From NCBI GenBank assembly GCA_964499575.1, contig CAZCLK010000006.1:19933-83932 (forward strand): DNA of 64,000 bases, read 5' to 3'. Source of the DNA: JAAYCT01 sp964499575. Lineage in GTDB: Bacteria; Bacillota; Clostridia; Saccharofermentanales; Saccharofermentanaceae. The notes beneath the pieces were generated by a model. The model searched no databases. It was given only the letters and a program-made list of their open reading frames with translations, and was not told where the DNA came from. How positions within the stretch are numbered: the stretch's first letter is position 1; every line of letters starts with the position of its first letter. The position numbers were made by a program, and so were the translations under genes. Shown piece by piece: positions 17,931 through 26,803 of the stretch.

Positions 17931-19322
17931 ATGGTTAAGATAACTGAGACAATTCTTCGCGACGCACATCAATCCCTGATCGCGACGAGAATGACCTTTG
18001 CGGACATGGAACCGATGCTTGCGGATCTGGACAAGGTCGGCTACAACGCTTTGGAGTGTTGGGGCGGCGCAACCTTTGATTCTTGTGTCCGCTTCCTGAA
18101 TGAAGATCCTTGGGACCGGCTGAGAAATATCCGTAAGGCTTGTCCCAACACAAGCCTTCAGATGCTGTTGCGCGGACAGAACCTTTTGGGGTACAAGCAT
18201 TACGCCGATGATGTCGTCGATTATTTCGTTCAAAAATCGATCGCGAACGGGATCGATATCGTCCGCATTTTCGACGCGCTCAATGATTACCGGAATATCG
18301 AACGCGCGGTAAAGGCCACCAAGAAGGAGGGCGGAAAGGTTCAGGCCGCTGTTGCCTATACCACCAGCCCCTTCCACTCGAATGAGGTTTTTGCCACAGA
18401 TGCCAAGCGGCTCGAGGATATGGGCGCAGACTCGATCTGCATCAAAGACATGTCCGGTCTCCTTTTGCCCTATGAGGCGTTCGAGCTGGTCACCGCCATC
18501 AAGAAGGCGGTCAAGATCCCGATCGAGATGCATACCCACTACACGTCCGGTTCCGGGTCCATGACCTACCTCAAGGCCATCGAAGCCGGAGCGGACATTG
18601 TGAACTGTGCCTTGTCTCCGCTCGCGATGGGCACTTCCCAACCGCCGACGGAGCCGTTGGTCGCAGCGCTGATCGGAACACCGTACGACACCGGCTATGA
18701 CTTGGATCTTCTTTCGAAGATTTCGGAATATGCCGTTACTTTACGCGAAAAATACCTCGCTTCCGGACTTCTCAACCCGAAAGTACTGGGCGTGGATGTG
18801 AATGCGCTGAAGTACCAGGTCCCCGGCGGAATGCTGAGCAATCTGGTATCTCAACTCAAGCAGGCGGGAAAAGAGGACCAACTCAATGCCGTGCTCAACG
18901 AGGTCCCGCGTGTCCGTGAGGATTTTGGTTTCCCGCCGCTCGTGACCCCTTCGTCTCAAATTGTCGGAACGCAGGCCGTCATGAATGTCATCACCGGAGA
19001 GCGCTACAAGATGGTTCCCAAAGAATCGAAGGCGCTCGTCCGCGGAGAGTACGGAAAGACCCCGGCTCCGATCGCGAATGAAATCGCCCGGAAAATCCTG
19101 GGCGACGAGCCGATGATCACGTGCAGGCCCGCGGATAATATCGCGCCGGAACTGGAAAACGTCCGGTCGCAGATGTCCGAATACATCGAACAGGAGGAGG
19201 ATGTCCTCACTTGGGCGATGTTCCCGCAGGTCGCCGAAAAGTTTTTCAAGGAGAGACGGGCTCGTCTCCACGGGATCGACGACAAGATCGGAAGTTTTGA
19301 TGGGGCATATCAGCCGGTCTGA
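17931..19322 (+). CDS. oxaloacetate decarboxylase alpha / transcarboxylase 5S-like subunit
   Basis: Carboxyltransferase of 463 residues of the pyruvate carboxylase-B/OadA family, which interconverts pyruvate and oxaloacetate with carboxybiotin. It starts with ETILRDAHQSLIATRM, has the metal and carbamyl-lysine region SICIKDMSGLLLP and the metal-binding histidines in EMHTHYTSGSGSM. It ends before the biotinyl domain found at the C terminus of full-length OadA, which fits the presence of a separate carrier upstream. No membrane beta subunit (OadB/MmdB) is encoded nearby, so a soluble transcarboxylase is more likely than a sodium pump, unless that subunit lies elsewhere in the genome. Confidence 0.85.
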   Translation: MVKITETILRDAHQSLIATRMTFADMEPMLADLDKVGYNALECWGGATFDSCVRFLNEDPWDRLRNIRKACPNTSLQMLLRGQNLLGYKHYADDVVDYFVQKSIANGIDIVRIFDALNDYRNIERAVKATKKEGGKVQAAVAYTTSPFHSNEVFATDAKRLEDMGADSICIKDMSGLLLPYEAFELVTAIKKAVKIPIEMHTHYTSGSGSMTYLKAIEAGADIVNCALSPLAMGTSQPPTEPLVAALIGTPYDTGYDLDLLSKISEYAVTLREKYLASGLLNPKVLGVDVNALKYQVPGGMLSNLVSQLKQAGKEDQLNAVLNEVPRVREDFGFPPLVTPSSQIVGTQAVMNVITGERYKMVPKESKALVRGEYGKTPAPIANEIARKILGDEPMITCRPADNIAPELENVRSQMSEYIEQEEDVLTWAMFPQVAEKFFKERRARLHGIDDKIGSFDGAYQPV

Positions 19323-19383
19323 TCCGCAAATCCGACAGGAAATGAACGCGGATCGAAAGAGTTCCGGTTCATGCAAAAGCTAT

Positions 19384-19425
19384 GAAATGAAAGTTTTCCC
19401 AGGAAGGCTTTCATTTCTGCTTTTA
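19384..19425 (+). terminator. rho-independent terminator after the carboxylase operon
   Basis: Ten-base inverted repeat GAAATGAAAG / CTTTCATTTC with an inner TTCC/GGAA extension, then a T-rich stretch starting at 19418. AT-rich but well placed between two transcription units. Confidence 0.65.
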
Positions 19426-19441
19426 TTATTGTTATTCCGTG

Positions 19442-19447
19442 TATAAT
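19442..19447 (+). promoter_or_regulatory. putative -10 box for the rpiR-like gene
   Basis: Perfect TATAAT 37 bases before the ATG, directly after the terminator. The -35 region is weak. Confidence 0.4.
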
Positions 19448-19484
19448 TGAATTGTTTGAATAATCGTACGGAGGACTTCTATCC

Positions 19485-20423
19485 ATGCAACAGTTCGATG
19501 CCGGGGAGGAAAACAAGAAGTATTCGGGTCTGGTCGAGCGGATCGAGGCCGAGATGCCCCGGATGAGTAAGGGGCAGAAGGCGATCGCCCGGTTCATTTT
19601 ATCGGAATACGAGCGGGCGGCCTATATGACGGCCGCCAAAATCGGCGAGCAGACCGGCGTTTCGGAATCAACCGTCGTTCGTTTCACGATGGAGCTCGGG
19701 TATGACGGATATCCGCATTTTCAGAAAATGCTCCAGGAGGAGCTTAAAGAAAAACTCACATACCTGCAGCGTCTCAATGCTTCCAAACGCTTCGAGGGAG
19801 ACGCACAGGTGCTCCGGTCGATCATGCAGACCGACATCGAAAATCTCAAATACACGATGGATACGGTGAGCACGGAGGATTTCAGCCGGGCTGTGCAAAT
19901 GATCCTTTCGGCGAGAAAGATCTACCTGATCGGTCTCCGGAGCGCATCTCCGCTTTCTTCGTTCATGCATTTCTATTTCACGCTTCTTTTTGATGACGTG
20001 CGTCATATTCATACGAACAGCGCGAACGAAGTGTTTGAGCAGGTCCTGCCGATCGGACCGGGGGATCTGATTGTCGGAATCAGTTTCCCGAGGTATTCGT
20101 CACGGACCATCCAGTCCATCAAATATGCGCGACAGCGCGGAGCGTCGGTCCTGGCGATCACGGATAAACCCGGATCTCCTCTGGCGGACAATGCGGACGT
20201 GGCGCTTTACGCCCGTTCGGATATGGCCTCGTTCGTCGATTCCCTCACATCGCCGCTTTCGTTGATCAACGCGATAATCGTTGCGGTAGGCATCCATCGC
20301 CGCGAGCATATCGAGCAGACCTTTGAAGCGCTTGAAAATCTCTGGGACGAGTACAAAGTTTACGACAAGGGCAAGGACCGGGTGGCGGTTCTGCCGGAAC
20401 CCAATTCCGACACTCAACAATAA
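19485..20423 (+). CDS. RpiR-family (MurR/RpiR) transcriptional regulator
   Basis: DNA-binding regulator of 312 residues. The N-terminal helix-turn-helix (about 1-85) shows the family block AAKIGEQTGVSESTVVRFTM, and a SIS sugar-phosphate-binding domain follows (about 120-260; IYLIGLRSASP and GISFPRYSSRT). GGAGG lies 10 bases before the ATG. Family members sense phosphosugars and control sugar or amino-sugar use. No sugar genes are adjacent; the neighbours are a HutP-like gene and cmk, so the regulon cannot be guessed. Confidence 0.88.
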   Translation: MQQFDAGEENKKYSGLVERIEAEMPRMSKGQKAIARFILSEYERAAYMTAAKIGEQTGVSESTVVRFTMELGYDGYPHFQKMLQEELKEKLTYLQRLNASKRFEGDAQVLRSIMQTDIENLKYTMDTVSTEDFSRAVQMILSARKIYLIGLRSASPLSSFMHFYFTLLFDDVRHIHTNSANEVFEQVLPIGPGDLIVGISFPRYSSRTIQSIKYARQRGASVLAITDKPGSPLADNADVALYARSDMASFVDSLTSPLSLINAIIVAVGIHRREHIEQTFEALENLWDEYKVYDKGKDRVAVLPEPNSDTQQ

Positions 20424-20438
20424 AGGACGATAAACACT

Positions 20439-20858
20439 ATGAAAGAGGGCACTGCCGACAGTAAAATCACTGCTTCATCCGCGATCCGGATCGCCTTGAC
20501 CATGACGCGGGAAGAGGAAGCCGAGCTCAAAACCAAACTGCTCGAGCAAAACATTCGATCCGCGGCCGCTGATTTCGGAGGTGAATTCATCTCTTCGGTA
20601 TCCAAAATCATCGAGCGTTGCATCGTCGCCGCACAGCGCGAAGGGATCATTACGAGCACGCATCTCGAAGAGGGGGCTTTAGCCGGTGCCGCGAGAGAAG
20701 CGATCTCCCAGATTACGTCGAAGGCCATCGGCCTGAATGTCGGGGGAAAGATCGGCATTGCCCGATTTAACGACCATATCAGTGTCTGCATGTTTTTCGG
20801 CATCGGTCTTTTGCATTTAAACGAAATTGCCGTCGGGCTCGGGCATCGGGCGATTTAA
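20439..20858 (+). CDS. HutP-family RNA-binding protein
   Basis: Protein of 139 residues resembling HutP, the histidine- and Mg-dependent antiterminator of the Bacillus hut operon. Shared blocks are HLEEGALAGAAREAI in the middle and GIGLLHLNEIAVGLGHRAI at the end, including histidines of the type that bind metal and ligand. AAAGGA precedes the ATG. No histidine utilisation genes are nearby, so its RNA target and ligand may differ from classic HutP. It is 15 bases after the rpiR-like gene and 39 bases before cmk. Confidence 0.78.
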   Translation: MKEGTADSKITASSAIRIALTMTREEEAELKTKLLEQNIRSAAADFGGEFISSVSKIIERCIVAAQREGIITSTHLEEGALAGAAREAISQITSKAIGLNVGGKIGIARFNDHISVCMFFGIGLLHLNEIAVGLGHRAI

Positions 20859-20897
20859 ATCGATTATGAATGCAGTAAGCAGCGAAAGGAAGGGGCA

Positions 20898-21599
20898 ATG
20901 GAGCATTTTCAGATAGCGATTGACGGACCGTCCGGATCCGGGAAGAGCACATTGGCGCGTTCCGTCGCTTCCGCTCTGGGCATCCTGTATCTCGACACGG
21001 GAGCGATGTACCGTGCGTGCGGGCTAAAGGCTCTGGACCTCGGAATCGATCCGAAGGACGAGCCGCGTATCTGCCTGATGCTCGAGGACTTGCGTCTCGA
21101 CATTCTTTTCGAAAATAAAAGCCAGCGCGTCATTCTGGACGGGGAGGATGTTACGGACAGGATCCGTTTGCCGGGGGTATCCGTAGCCGCGTCCGATATT
21201 TCGAGCCTGAGGCCGGTCCGTGAGCGTATGGTGCGCATGCAAAGAGAAATCGCCGGGAAAAGGAACGTAGTCCTGGACGGTCGGGATATCGGAAGTTATG
21301 TTTTGCCGGAAGCGCCCTTCAAGTTTTTTCTGACGGCCGACTCTGAAGAACGTGCGAGGCGAAGACTCGAGGAAATGGCAGTCCGCGGTGTGACCGGTCT
21401 GACCTACGAGGAGGTCCTCGCCGATATCAAATATCGCGATCATCAGGATTCCACACGTTCCTTCGCTCCGCTCGTCAAGACGCCGGACGCTGTTGTCATC
21501 GATACGACTTATAATACGGCGGAGGAGACACTTCAGAAGTTGCTCTCGTATCTTCCGGAGGAAGTAAGATCCCGAACCGGACCATGTAATCGATCATGA
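20898..21599 (+). CDS. cmk: cytidylate kinase
   Basis: (d)CMP kinase of 233 residues. The P-loop is GPSGSGKST at the N terminus, followed by LYLDTGAMYRA, and the substrate/lid region has LDGRDIGSYVLP and RRRLEEM. An AAAGGAAGGGG ribosome site precedes the ATG. It is followed, with a 4-base ATGA overlap, by the IspH-S1 gene, the standard cmk-ispH-rpsA neighbourhood of Clostridia. Confidence 0.95.
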   Translation: MEHFQIAIDGPSGSGKSTLARSVASALGILYLDTGAMYRACGLKALDLGIDPKDEPRICLMLEDLRLDILFENKSQRVILDGEDVTDRIRLPGVSVAASDISSLRPVRERMVRMQREIAGKRNVVLDGRDIGSYVLPEAPFKFFLTADSEERARRRLEEMAVRGVTGLTYEEVLADIKYRDHQDSTRSFAPLVKTPDAVVIDTTYNTAEETLQKLLSYLPEEVRSRTGPCNRS

Positions 21600-23770
21600 A
21601 AATCACGTCTGCCCGATCCTCCGGTTTCTGTTTTGGTGTGGACATGGCCGTACGGACCGCACATGAAAGCCTGAAGGCTTATCGTCCTCACATGCCGATT
21701 TACATGTTCGGAGAAATTACGCACAACGAAAAGGTCGTTTCCGAGCTCTGCGCCAAGGGTATGATTCTTGTACACGATGTCGGGGAAGTCAAACCCGAAA
21801 GTACGGTCCTGATCCGCGCCCACGGCATATCGCCCGAAATACGGCGTTCTCTTGAGGCCAAGAGTTGCGAGATCATTGACTGTACGTGTCCGTTTGTCAC
21901 GAAAATTCACGAAATTGTACGCGAAAAGTCAGCGGAAGGCAAGCGGATCCTGATCGCCGGGGCGCCGGATCATCCGGAGGTCCTCGGAATCCGTGGAGAG
22001 GCCGTCAATCCGGTGACGGTCATCGAGTCCGCCGAAGAATTAAAAGACACTCAAATCGAGTCGGATACCGTATTGATTGCTCAAACAACCTTTTCGGCTG
22101 CCGAATTTGCGAAAATTCGCGATATTGTCAAGGAAAAAATTGCAAACGAACAGATTTTTGATACAATATGTAATACGACTGAGAACAGGCAGCGCGAAGC
22201 TTCGGCTCTCGCAGCCGTTTCCGATTGCATGATCGTGATCGGTTCGGCGGCAAGCTCGAACACCCTGAAGCTTTTTGATGTTTGCAAAGGCAGTTGTGCC
22301 AAGACGTTTCTTATCCGTGACATCAAGGATCTCGAAACCATCCTTCCCGATCCGGTATTCAGATCGGACGATTGCCGGGTGGGTGTCACTGCGGGAGCGT
22401 CAACACCAGATTGTATTATCAGGGAGGTTATCCGAACGATGAGTGAGAACCAGGCTTCGGCCAATCAGGAACATTCCGAGTTTAATTTCGGAGATTATGT
22501 CGACAACATTCCGCAACTCAGAAAGAATGCGACGGTAAGGGGGGCAATTACTTCCGCAGATAATGAGTTCGTGTATGTTGACGTTCACGACAAATCCGAA
22601 GGAAGGATACCTCGTCACGAGTTTTTGAGCGATCCCGATTTCGATCTGGACGCGGCCATTGAAGCGCACGAAGCAATCGAAGTGTATGTCCGGAGTGTCC
22701 GAAACTCCGATATGGGCAAAGAAATTCTTCTTTCCAAAGCGCATGTGGATTTTGGCAAGTACAAGGCACAAGTAGAAGAGGCGTACGAGAATAAGATCCC
22801 GGTCACCGTGAAAATCACCGGTGTGGTCAAGGACGGAGTCATCGCCAATTACGGCGGAGTGGATATCTATATCCACCGGACTCAGTTGGATTTGCTTACG
22901 GTCGAGGACTTGGATTCGTATCGCGGCAGGTCGGTCGAAATTCTCGTGACCCAGTATGATCCGGATAAGCGCCGCTTGCGCGTTTCCGGTTCCAGAAGAG
23001 CACTTCTCAATATGATGCGCAAGGAAAAGGCATCAGAGGTTTGGGATGCGATCGAGGTCGGTGCAAGGTATGACGGCATCGTCAGAAGTCTGACGGATTT
23101 CGGCGCTTTTGTGGACATCGGGGGCGTGGACGGACTGGTCCATGTTTCGGAATTATCCTGGAATCGTATCCGCCATCCGTCCGAAGTCGTATCGGTCGGG
23201 GATAAGATCAGCGTTTATGTCAAGGACTTTGATCCGGAGAAGAAACGGATCTCTCTCGGTTACAAGAAGGTTGAAGACGATCCGTATCACAATGTTGAAG
23301 AGCGCTTCCCGGTCGGAACCATCGTTCACGGCAAGGTCGTCCGTATGTTCCAGTTCGGCGCATTTATCGAGTTGGAGTCGGGATTGGATGCCTTGTGCCA
23401 TGTTTCGCAAATCTCGAACGTTCGCCTCACGAAGCCGGAAGATGTTCTTTCCGAAGGTATGGAAGTCGTCGCGCGCGTTTTGGATGTTAACAACGACACC
23501 AGAAGGATCAGCGTCAGCATCAAGGAAGTCGAACCGATCGATCCGGATTACGCGGACGCAGAGCCTTTGGAGGAAGAAGTGTCAACACCGGAATCCGATG
23601 TCACTACTGAAGTCGAAAAAGACGAATCGGCATACACGGACACAGTACCGGTCGCTCTCTCCGAAGCCGAACCGGCCTCCGGGAGCCCGGCGGAACCCGT
23701 CACCGGACAGGTCGGCGAGGAACCCGTATCTGCAGACTCAGAAACGACCGGAGATGACAAAGCGGAATAA
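21596..23770 (+). CDS. ispH: bifunctional HMBPP reductase (IspH) / ribosomal protein S1-like fusion
   Basis: Fusion of 724 residues. Residues about 1-282 are IspH, the last MEP-pathway enzyme, with its three Fe-S cysteines in GFCFGV (C12), DCTCPFV and DTICNTTENRQ. Residues about 300-670 carry four S1 RNA-binding repeats; the third (GIVRSLTDFGAFVDIGGV) and fourth (GKVVRMFQFGAFIELESG) are the most canonical. The tail of about 55 residues is acidic and rich in Glu, Pro and Ser. This fusion is known from many Clostridia and supports the lineage assignment. The ATG overlaps the cmk stop. No frameshift is seen at the junction, so the fusion appears genuine. Confidence 0.95.
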   Translation: MKITSARSSGFCFGVDMAVRTAHESLKAYRPHMPIYMFGEITHNEKVVSELCAKGMILVHDVGEVKPESTVLIRAHGISPEIRRSLEAKSCEIIDCTCPFVTKIHEIVREKSAEGKRILIAGAPDHPEVLGIRGEAVNPVTVIESAEELKDTQIESDTVLIAQTTFSAAEFAKIRDIVKEKIANEQIFDTICNTTENRQREASALAAVSDCMIVIGSAASSNTLKLFDVCKGSCAKTFLIRDIKDLETILPDPVFRSDDCRVGVTAGASTPDCIIREVIRTMSENQASANQEHSEFNFGDYVDNIPQLRKNATVRGAITSADNEFVYVDVHDKSEGRIPRHEFLSDPDFDLDAAIEAHEAIEVYVRSVRNSDMGKEILLSKAHVDFGKYKAQVEEAYENKIPVTVKITGVVKDGVIANYGGVDIYIHRTQLDLLTVEDLDSYRGRSVEILVTQYDPDKRRLRVSGSRRALLNMMRKEKASEVWDAIEVGARYDGIVRSLTDFGAFVDIGGVDGLVHVSELSWNRIRHPSEVVSVGDKISVYVKDFDPEKKRISLGYKKVEDDPYHNVEERFPVGTIVHGKVVRMFQFGAFIELESGLDALCHVSQISNVRLTKPEDVLSEGMEVVARVLDVNNDTRRISVSIKEVEPIDPDYADAEPLEEEVSTPESDVTTEVEKDESAYTDTVPVALSEAEPASGSPAEPVTGQVGEEPVSADSETTGDDKAE

Positions 23771-23795
23771 ATATGCCGCAGCATTAGACTTCGTC

Positions 23796-23841
23796 TACGA
23801 GCCTTGCTGCGATCCGCGCGGCAGGGCTCGTACTCTTATTT
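23796..23841 (+). terminator. rho-independent terminator after ispH-S1
   Basis: A 15-bp stem with two G-T pairs (TACGAGCCTTGCTGC pairing with 23818-23832) and a 7-base loop, followed by a short T-rich stretch (CTCTTATTT). Confidence 0.7.
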
Positions 23842-23877
23842 AGATTATGCCCCGCACTTTGCATTCGGGAGAAGACA

Positions 23878-26583
23878 TTGAGCGAAAAAAATCGGATCAG
23901 CGACAGGAAGAAAACGGTACTGACATACGTCAGTTCCTTTTTGCTACCCGCATTGATCATGCTTTTGGCGTTTCTAACCGTCGGGGTTTTCTGGGGCGGT
24001 CCGAAAAGCACCTTGTTGGTTGACGGGAAGCTTCAGTATGTCGCCTTCTTCTCGGAATACATCCGGCAATTGAAGGCGTTGGAATTGCCTCTCTTTTCGC
24101 GATACTTTGGTCCCGGGATGGGTTTTTTCAGCACATGGGCTTACTATTTGGCCAGTCCGGTCAATCTTCTGATGGTACTTTTCGAAAAAAGTCAACTTTT
24201 AAACGCTATCTACGTCGTAACGCTCATTAAAGTCGGTTTATGCGGATTAAGCTTTAATGTATTCACTCAGAAGGCATTGAATATACGATCTGTCCCGTCG
24301 CTATTATTCTCTACTGCATACGCGCTTTGCGGGACAATTGTTTACAATTTGGATAACTTACAGTGGTTGGACGGCATGATCTGGCTGCCGATTCTTATAC
24401 TGGGCATCGAGCGAATGAGGGAAAAGGGCCGATGTGCTTATTTGCCGTTTGTAATTGCGCTTCTCGTCATTTCCAATTTCTATGCGGCCGTACTCTGCGC
24501 GCCTTTCTGTGTCCTCTATGTTTTTTATGTTCTTCTCAGATCCAAACGGGAGGAATTTGCAGAGAAAAGGCTTTACTTCTTCCTAAAGGTCTTGTTTGCT
24601 TCGTTGATCGGTCTTGGAATGGCATCTTTTCTGATCATCCCGATTTTTTATACGCTCCTCAATGATATGGGATTGCTGGGGCAAGGCTTTCCATCGTTCC
24701 GAATGATCGTAAATCCTCTATTGAGCATCGGGGAGATGTTTTTTGCGCGCAAGAACTACATCAGCAACGAAGGAGTGCCGACATTATACAGCAGTGTCCT
24801 GGTTTTAGTTCTTCTTCCGTTTTTTTTCTTTGCCAAGGGCATCGCGCTCAAAAAAAAGATTGCGGCAGCTTCCGTATTGATTTTTCTGTTTTTTGTCCCT
24901 CACATTTCCTCGTTGAACTTCATTTTCCACGGGCTGGATGAAGTCGGATGGTTTCATTTTCGTTACACATACGTTTTTTCTTTCTTTGTAATCGCGCTTG
25001 CGGCCGAAGGTTATCGAGAGAGGAGTTTTCGATTTTCCGAGCATACGAAATTCTTTATAGCGTTTATCACTTCTCTGGTTATCGCGTATCTCGGCCCCAT
25101 TGTTCTTTTCGGATTTAGCGACAGTAAACCCATCGTTATTGTGATATTTTTCATCAATCTTGTGTTATTCATCGCATATACGGCAATTCTTGACTCAAAA
25201 AAGCAAAAGCTCATTGGATTGTGTGCGGTTTTATTTGTAGAGTTGCTCTTGAATACTGCATATATCCAGCATAACGTGGATCAATTCGCCGAATACGCTA
25301 ATTATAAGGACAGGCAACTTCGCACCACAGAGATCGAAGCGATACTAACAGAACAGTCGGTGCGTGAAAATGGGGATCGGATCGCTTTAAAAATCGACAC
25401 ACTGACTATAAATGACACAACCCTGTTTGGGATTCCCGGTATTGAATTCTATTCCTCCGCGGCAAATCGAAATCTTACGAATCGACTACATGATATGGGC
25501 TATGTACAGAATCTCGGCATCGCATTCGAAATATCTGACAACGGAGGTACGATTCTTTCCGACGCTCTATTATCGATATCCGGAGAAATAATCGCAGATT
25601 CTCCATTGGGGTCAGCGTTGTATCGTCCTTCCGTATTTCCGGCGAGACACTTGCCGATGCGTGAACGTCAATACGCTCCGGTTTATATTCGGCACAAGGT
25701 CGTATTGCCGATCGCCTATACGGTGGATCCGATGATGTTGGATTTCGATGTCGAAACCGCTTCCGGAAACGGACCGATCAAATATACTGATGCGCTCGTA
25801 TCCCACATGCTCGGCCATGAAGTAGAGACGTCATACGAGATTTCCCCGAGTTTCGGCATAATCAACGCAACGCCATATCCGAACGGCGAGTGGATGATTT
25901 ATATCCCGGAAAATCCGAATGAGCAATCCTTGATAACGGTCGATGTTGCGGGTCAGGGCGAACAGGTTCCTTTGTATCTTTACAGTGACCTGATTTGGAT
26001 TGATGACTCGTTTGAGGATACCGAAACGAATGTCTATTACACACTGGAGAATAAAGGTTATTCCCATTCCCTCAAAGAGTATGATCCGACAGATACGAAG
26101 TTTTTGCTTCCGATCGGCGCCTATGAGGAAGGATCAACGGTTCGGATCAGCGTTGTGTTTAAGGGCTGTATGCCCGCTTATTCCTCATTGACCGTCTTTG
26201 CGCAGAATGAATCGACCGTCGAGCGAGTGATTGCTCCGCTTCAGGAAAAGCCGGTCGATTTTCGTTGGACAAGTTCCTCATCATTCGGGATATCGACGCA
26301 TAGTGAGACCGAAGAGATCGTTTTCATATCGATTCCTTATGATCGTGGGTGGAGCGCGAGCCGAAACGGACAGCCACAGGAGATACTGAATCTCGCGGGG
26401 GGATTTATGGGCGTTCGTGTTCCTGCGGGGGAACAGGATGTTGATTTTTCTTATTTCCCGAGAGGACTTCAAACGGGGCTGATCATTAGCGCGGCCGTTT
26501 TTATTTCGACGGTCGCTTTTCTTCTGATTCGACGATACAGCCGCTTCACGAATGAAAAAAAGTCGAAGAAAGCAACAGATTAA
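23878..26583 (+). CDS. YfhO-family membrane protein
   Basis: Large polytopic membrane protein of 901 residues starting at TTG 23878, with GGGAG upstream. The N-terminal two thirds carries roughly a dozen TM segments with the YfhO-like first loop (LVDGKLQYVAFF) and PLFSRYFGPGMGFFSTW. A large extracytoplasmic region (about 480-860) follows and then one last TM (about 865-885) before a basic tail. YfhO proteins have a GT-C glycosyltransferase-like fold and in Bacillus are needed to glycosylate lipoteichoic acid; that role is inference here. The gene is alone between two terminators or promoters. Its AT content is somewhat higher than that of its neighbours. Confidence 0.85.
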   Translation: MSEKNRISDRKKTVLTYVSSFLLPALIMLLAFLTVGVFWGGPKSTLLVDGKLQYVAFFSEYIRQLKALELPLFSRYFGPGMGFFSTWAYYLASPVNLLMVLFEKSQLLNAIYVVTLIKVGLCGLSFNVFTQKALNIRSVPSLLFSTAYALCGTIVYNLDNLQWLDGMIWLPILILGIERMREKGRCAYLPFVIALLVISNFYAAVLCAPFCVLYVFYVLLRSKREEFAEKRLYFFLKVLFASLIGLGMASFLIIPIFYTLLNDMGLLGQGFPSFRMIVNPLLSIGEMFFARKNYISNEGVPTLYSSVLVLVLLPFFFFAKGIALKKKIAAASVLIFLFFVPHISSLNFIFHGLDEVGWFHFRYTYVFSFFVIALAAEGYRERSFRFSEHTKFFIAFITSLVIAYLGPIVLFGFSDSKPIVIVIFFINLVLFIAYTAILDSKKQKLIGLCAVLFVELLLNTAYIQHNVDQFAEYANYKDRQLRTTEIEAILTEQSVRENGDRIALKIDTLTINDTTLFGIPGIEFYSSAANRNLTNRLHDMGYVQNLGIAFEISDNGGTILSDALLSISGEIIADSPLGSALYRPSVFPARHLPMRERQYAPVYIRHKVVLPIAYTVDPMMLDFDVETASGNGPIKYTDALVSHMLGHEVETSYEISPSFGIINATPYPNGEWMIYIPENPNEQSLITVDVAGQGEQVPLYLYSDLIWIDDSFEDTETNVYYTLENKGYSHSLKEYDPTDTKFLLPIGAYEEGSTVRISVVFKGCMPAYSSLTVFAQNESTVERVIAPLQEKPVDFRWTSSSSFGISTHSETEEIVFISIPYDRGWSASRNGQPQEILNLAGGFMGVRVPAGEQDVDFSYFPRGLQTGLIISAAVFISTVAFLLIRRYSRFTNEKKSKKATD

Positions 26584-26727
26584 CGGACTTGAAACACTCT
26601 TTTTTGCGGTCATGCAACCGATGAACCCCGCTTCTGTTATGCGTTTCACAAGGGTTTGATGACATGTCGCAGATGTCCGAAATGTTACTTTTTCGTGGCA
26701 TGACTTTATCAAATGCAGGAAAAAGGT

Positions 26728-26733
26728 TATAAT
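26728..26733 (+). promoter_or_regulatory. putative -10 box of the NlpC/P60 gene
   Basis: Perfect TATAAT 71 bases before the GTG start, without a clear -35. The rest of the 220-base gap after the YfhO gene (26584-26803) shows no gene and no strong terminator. Confidence 0.35.
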
Positions 26734-26803
26734 ACGAATGATTGTAGGTTTTCATGCTATCTGAATGATGTTTTTTTGCGCTTCATACGGCGCCGGAGGT
26801 TTT

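Noticed and set aside
17931..19322. Broken oxaloacetate decarboxylase alpha subunit lacking its biotin domain
   Set aside because: The biotin domain is supplied by the separate carrier gene just upstream, so the shorter length is expected.
26584..26803. Riboswitch (for example c-di-AMP type) before the wall hydrolase gene
   Set aside because: The 220-base gap shows no conserved riboswitch core or expression-platform terminator; only a -10-like TATAAT.
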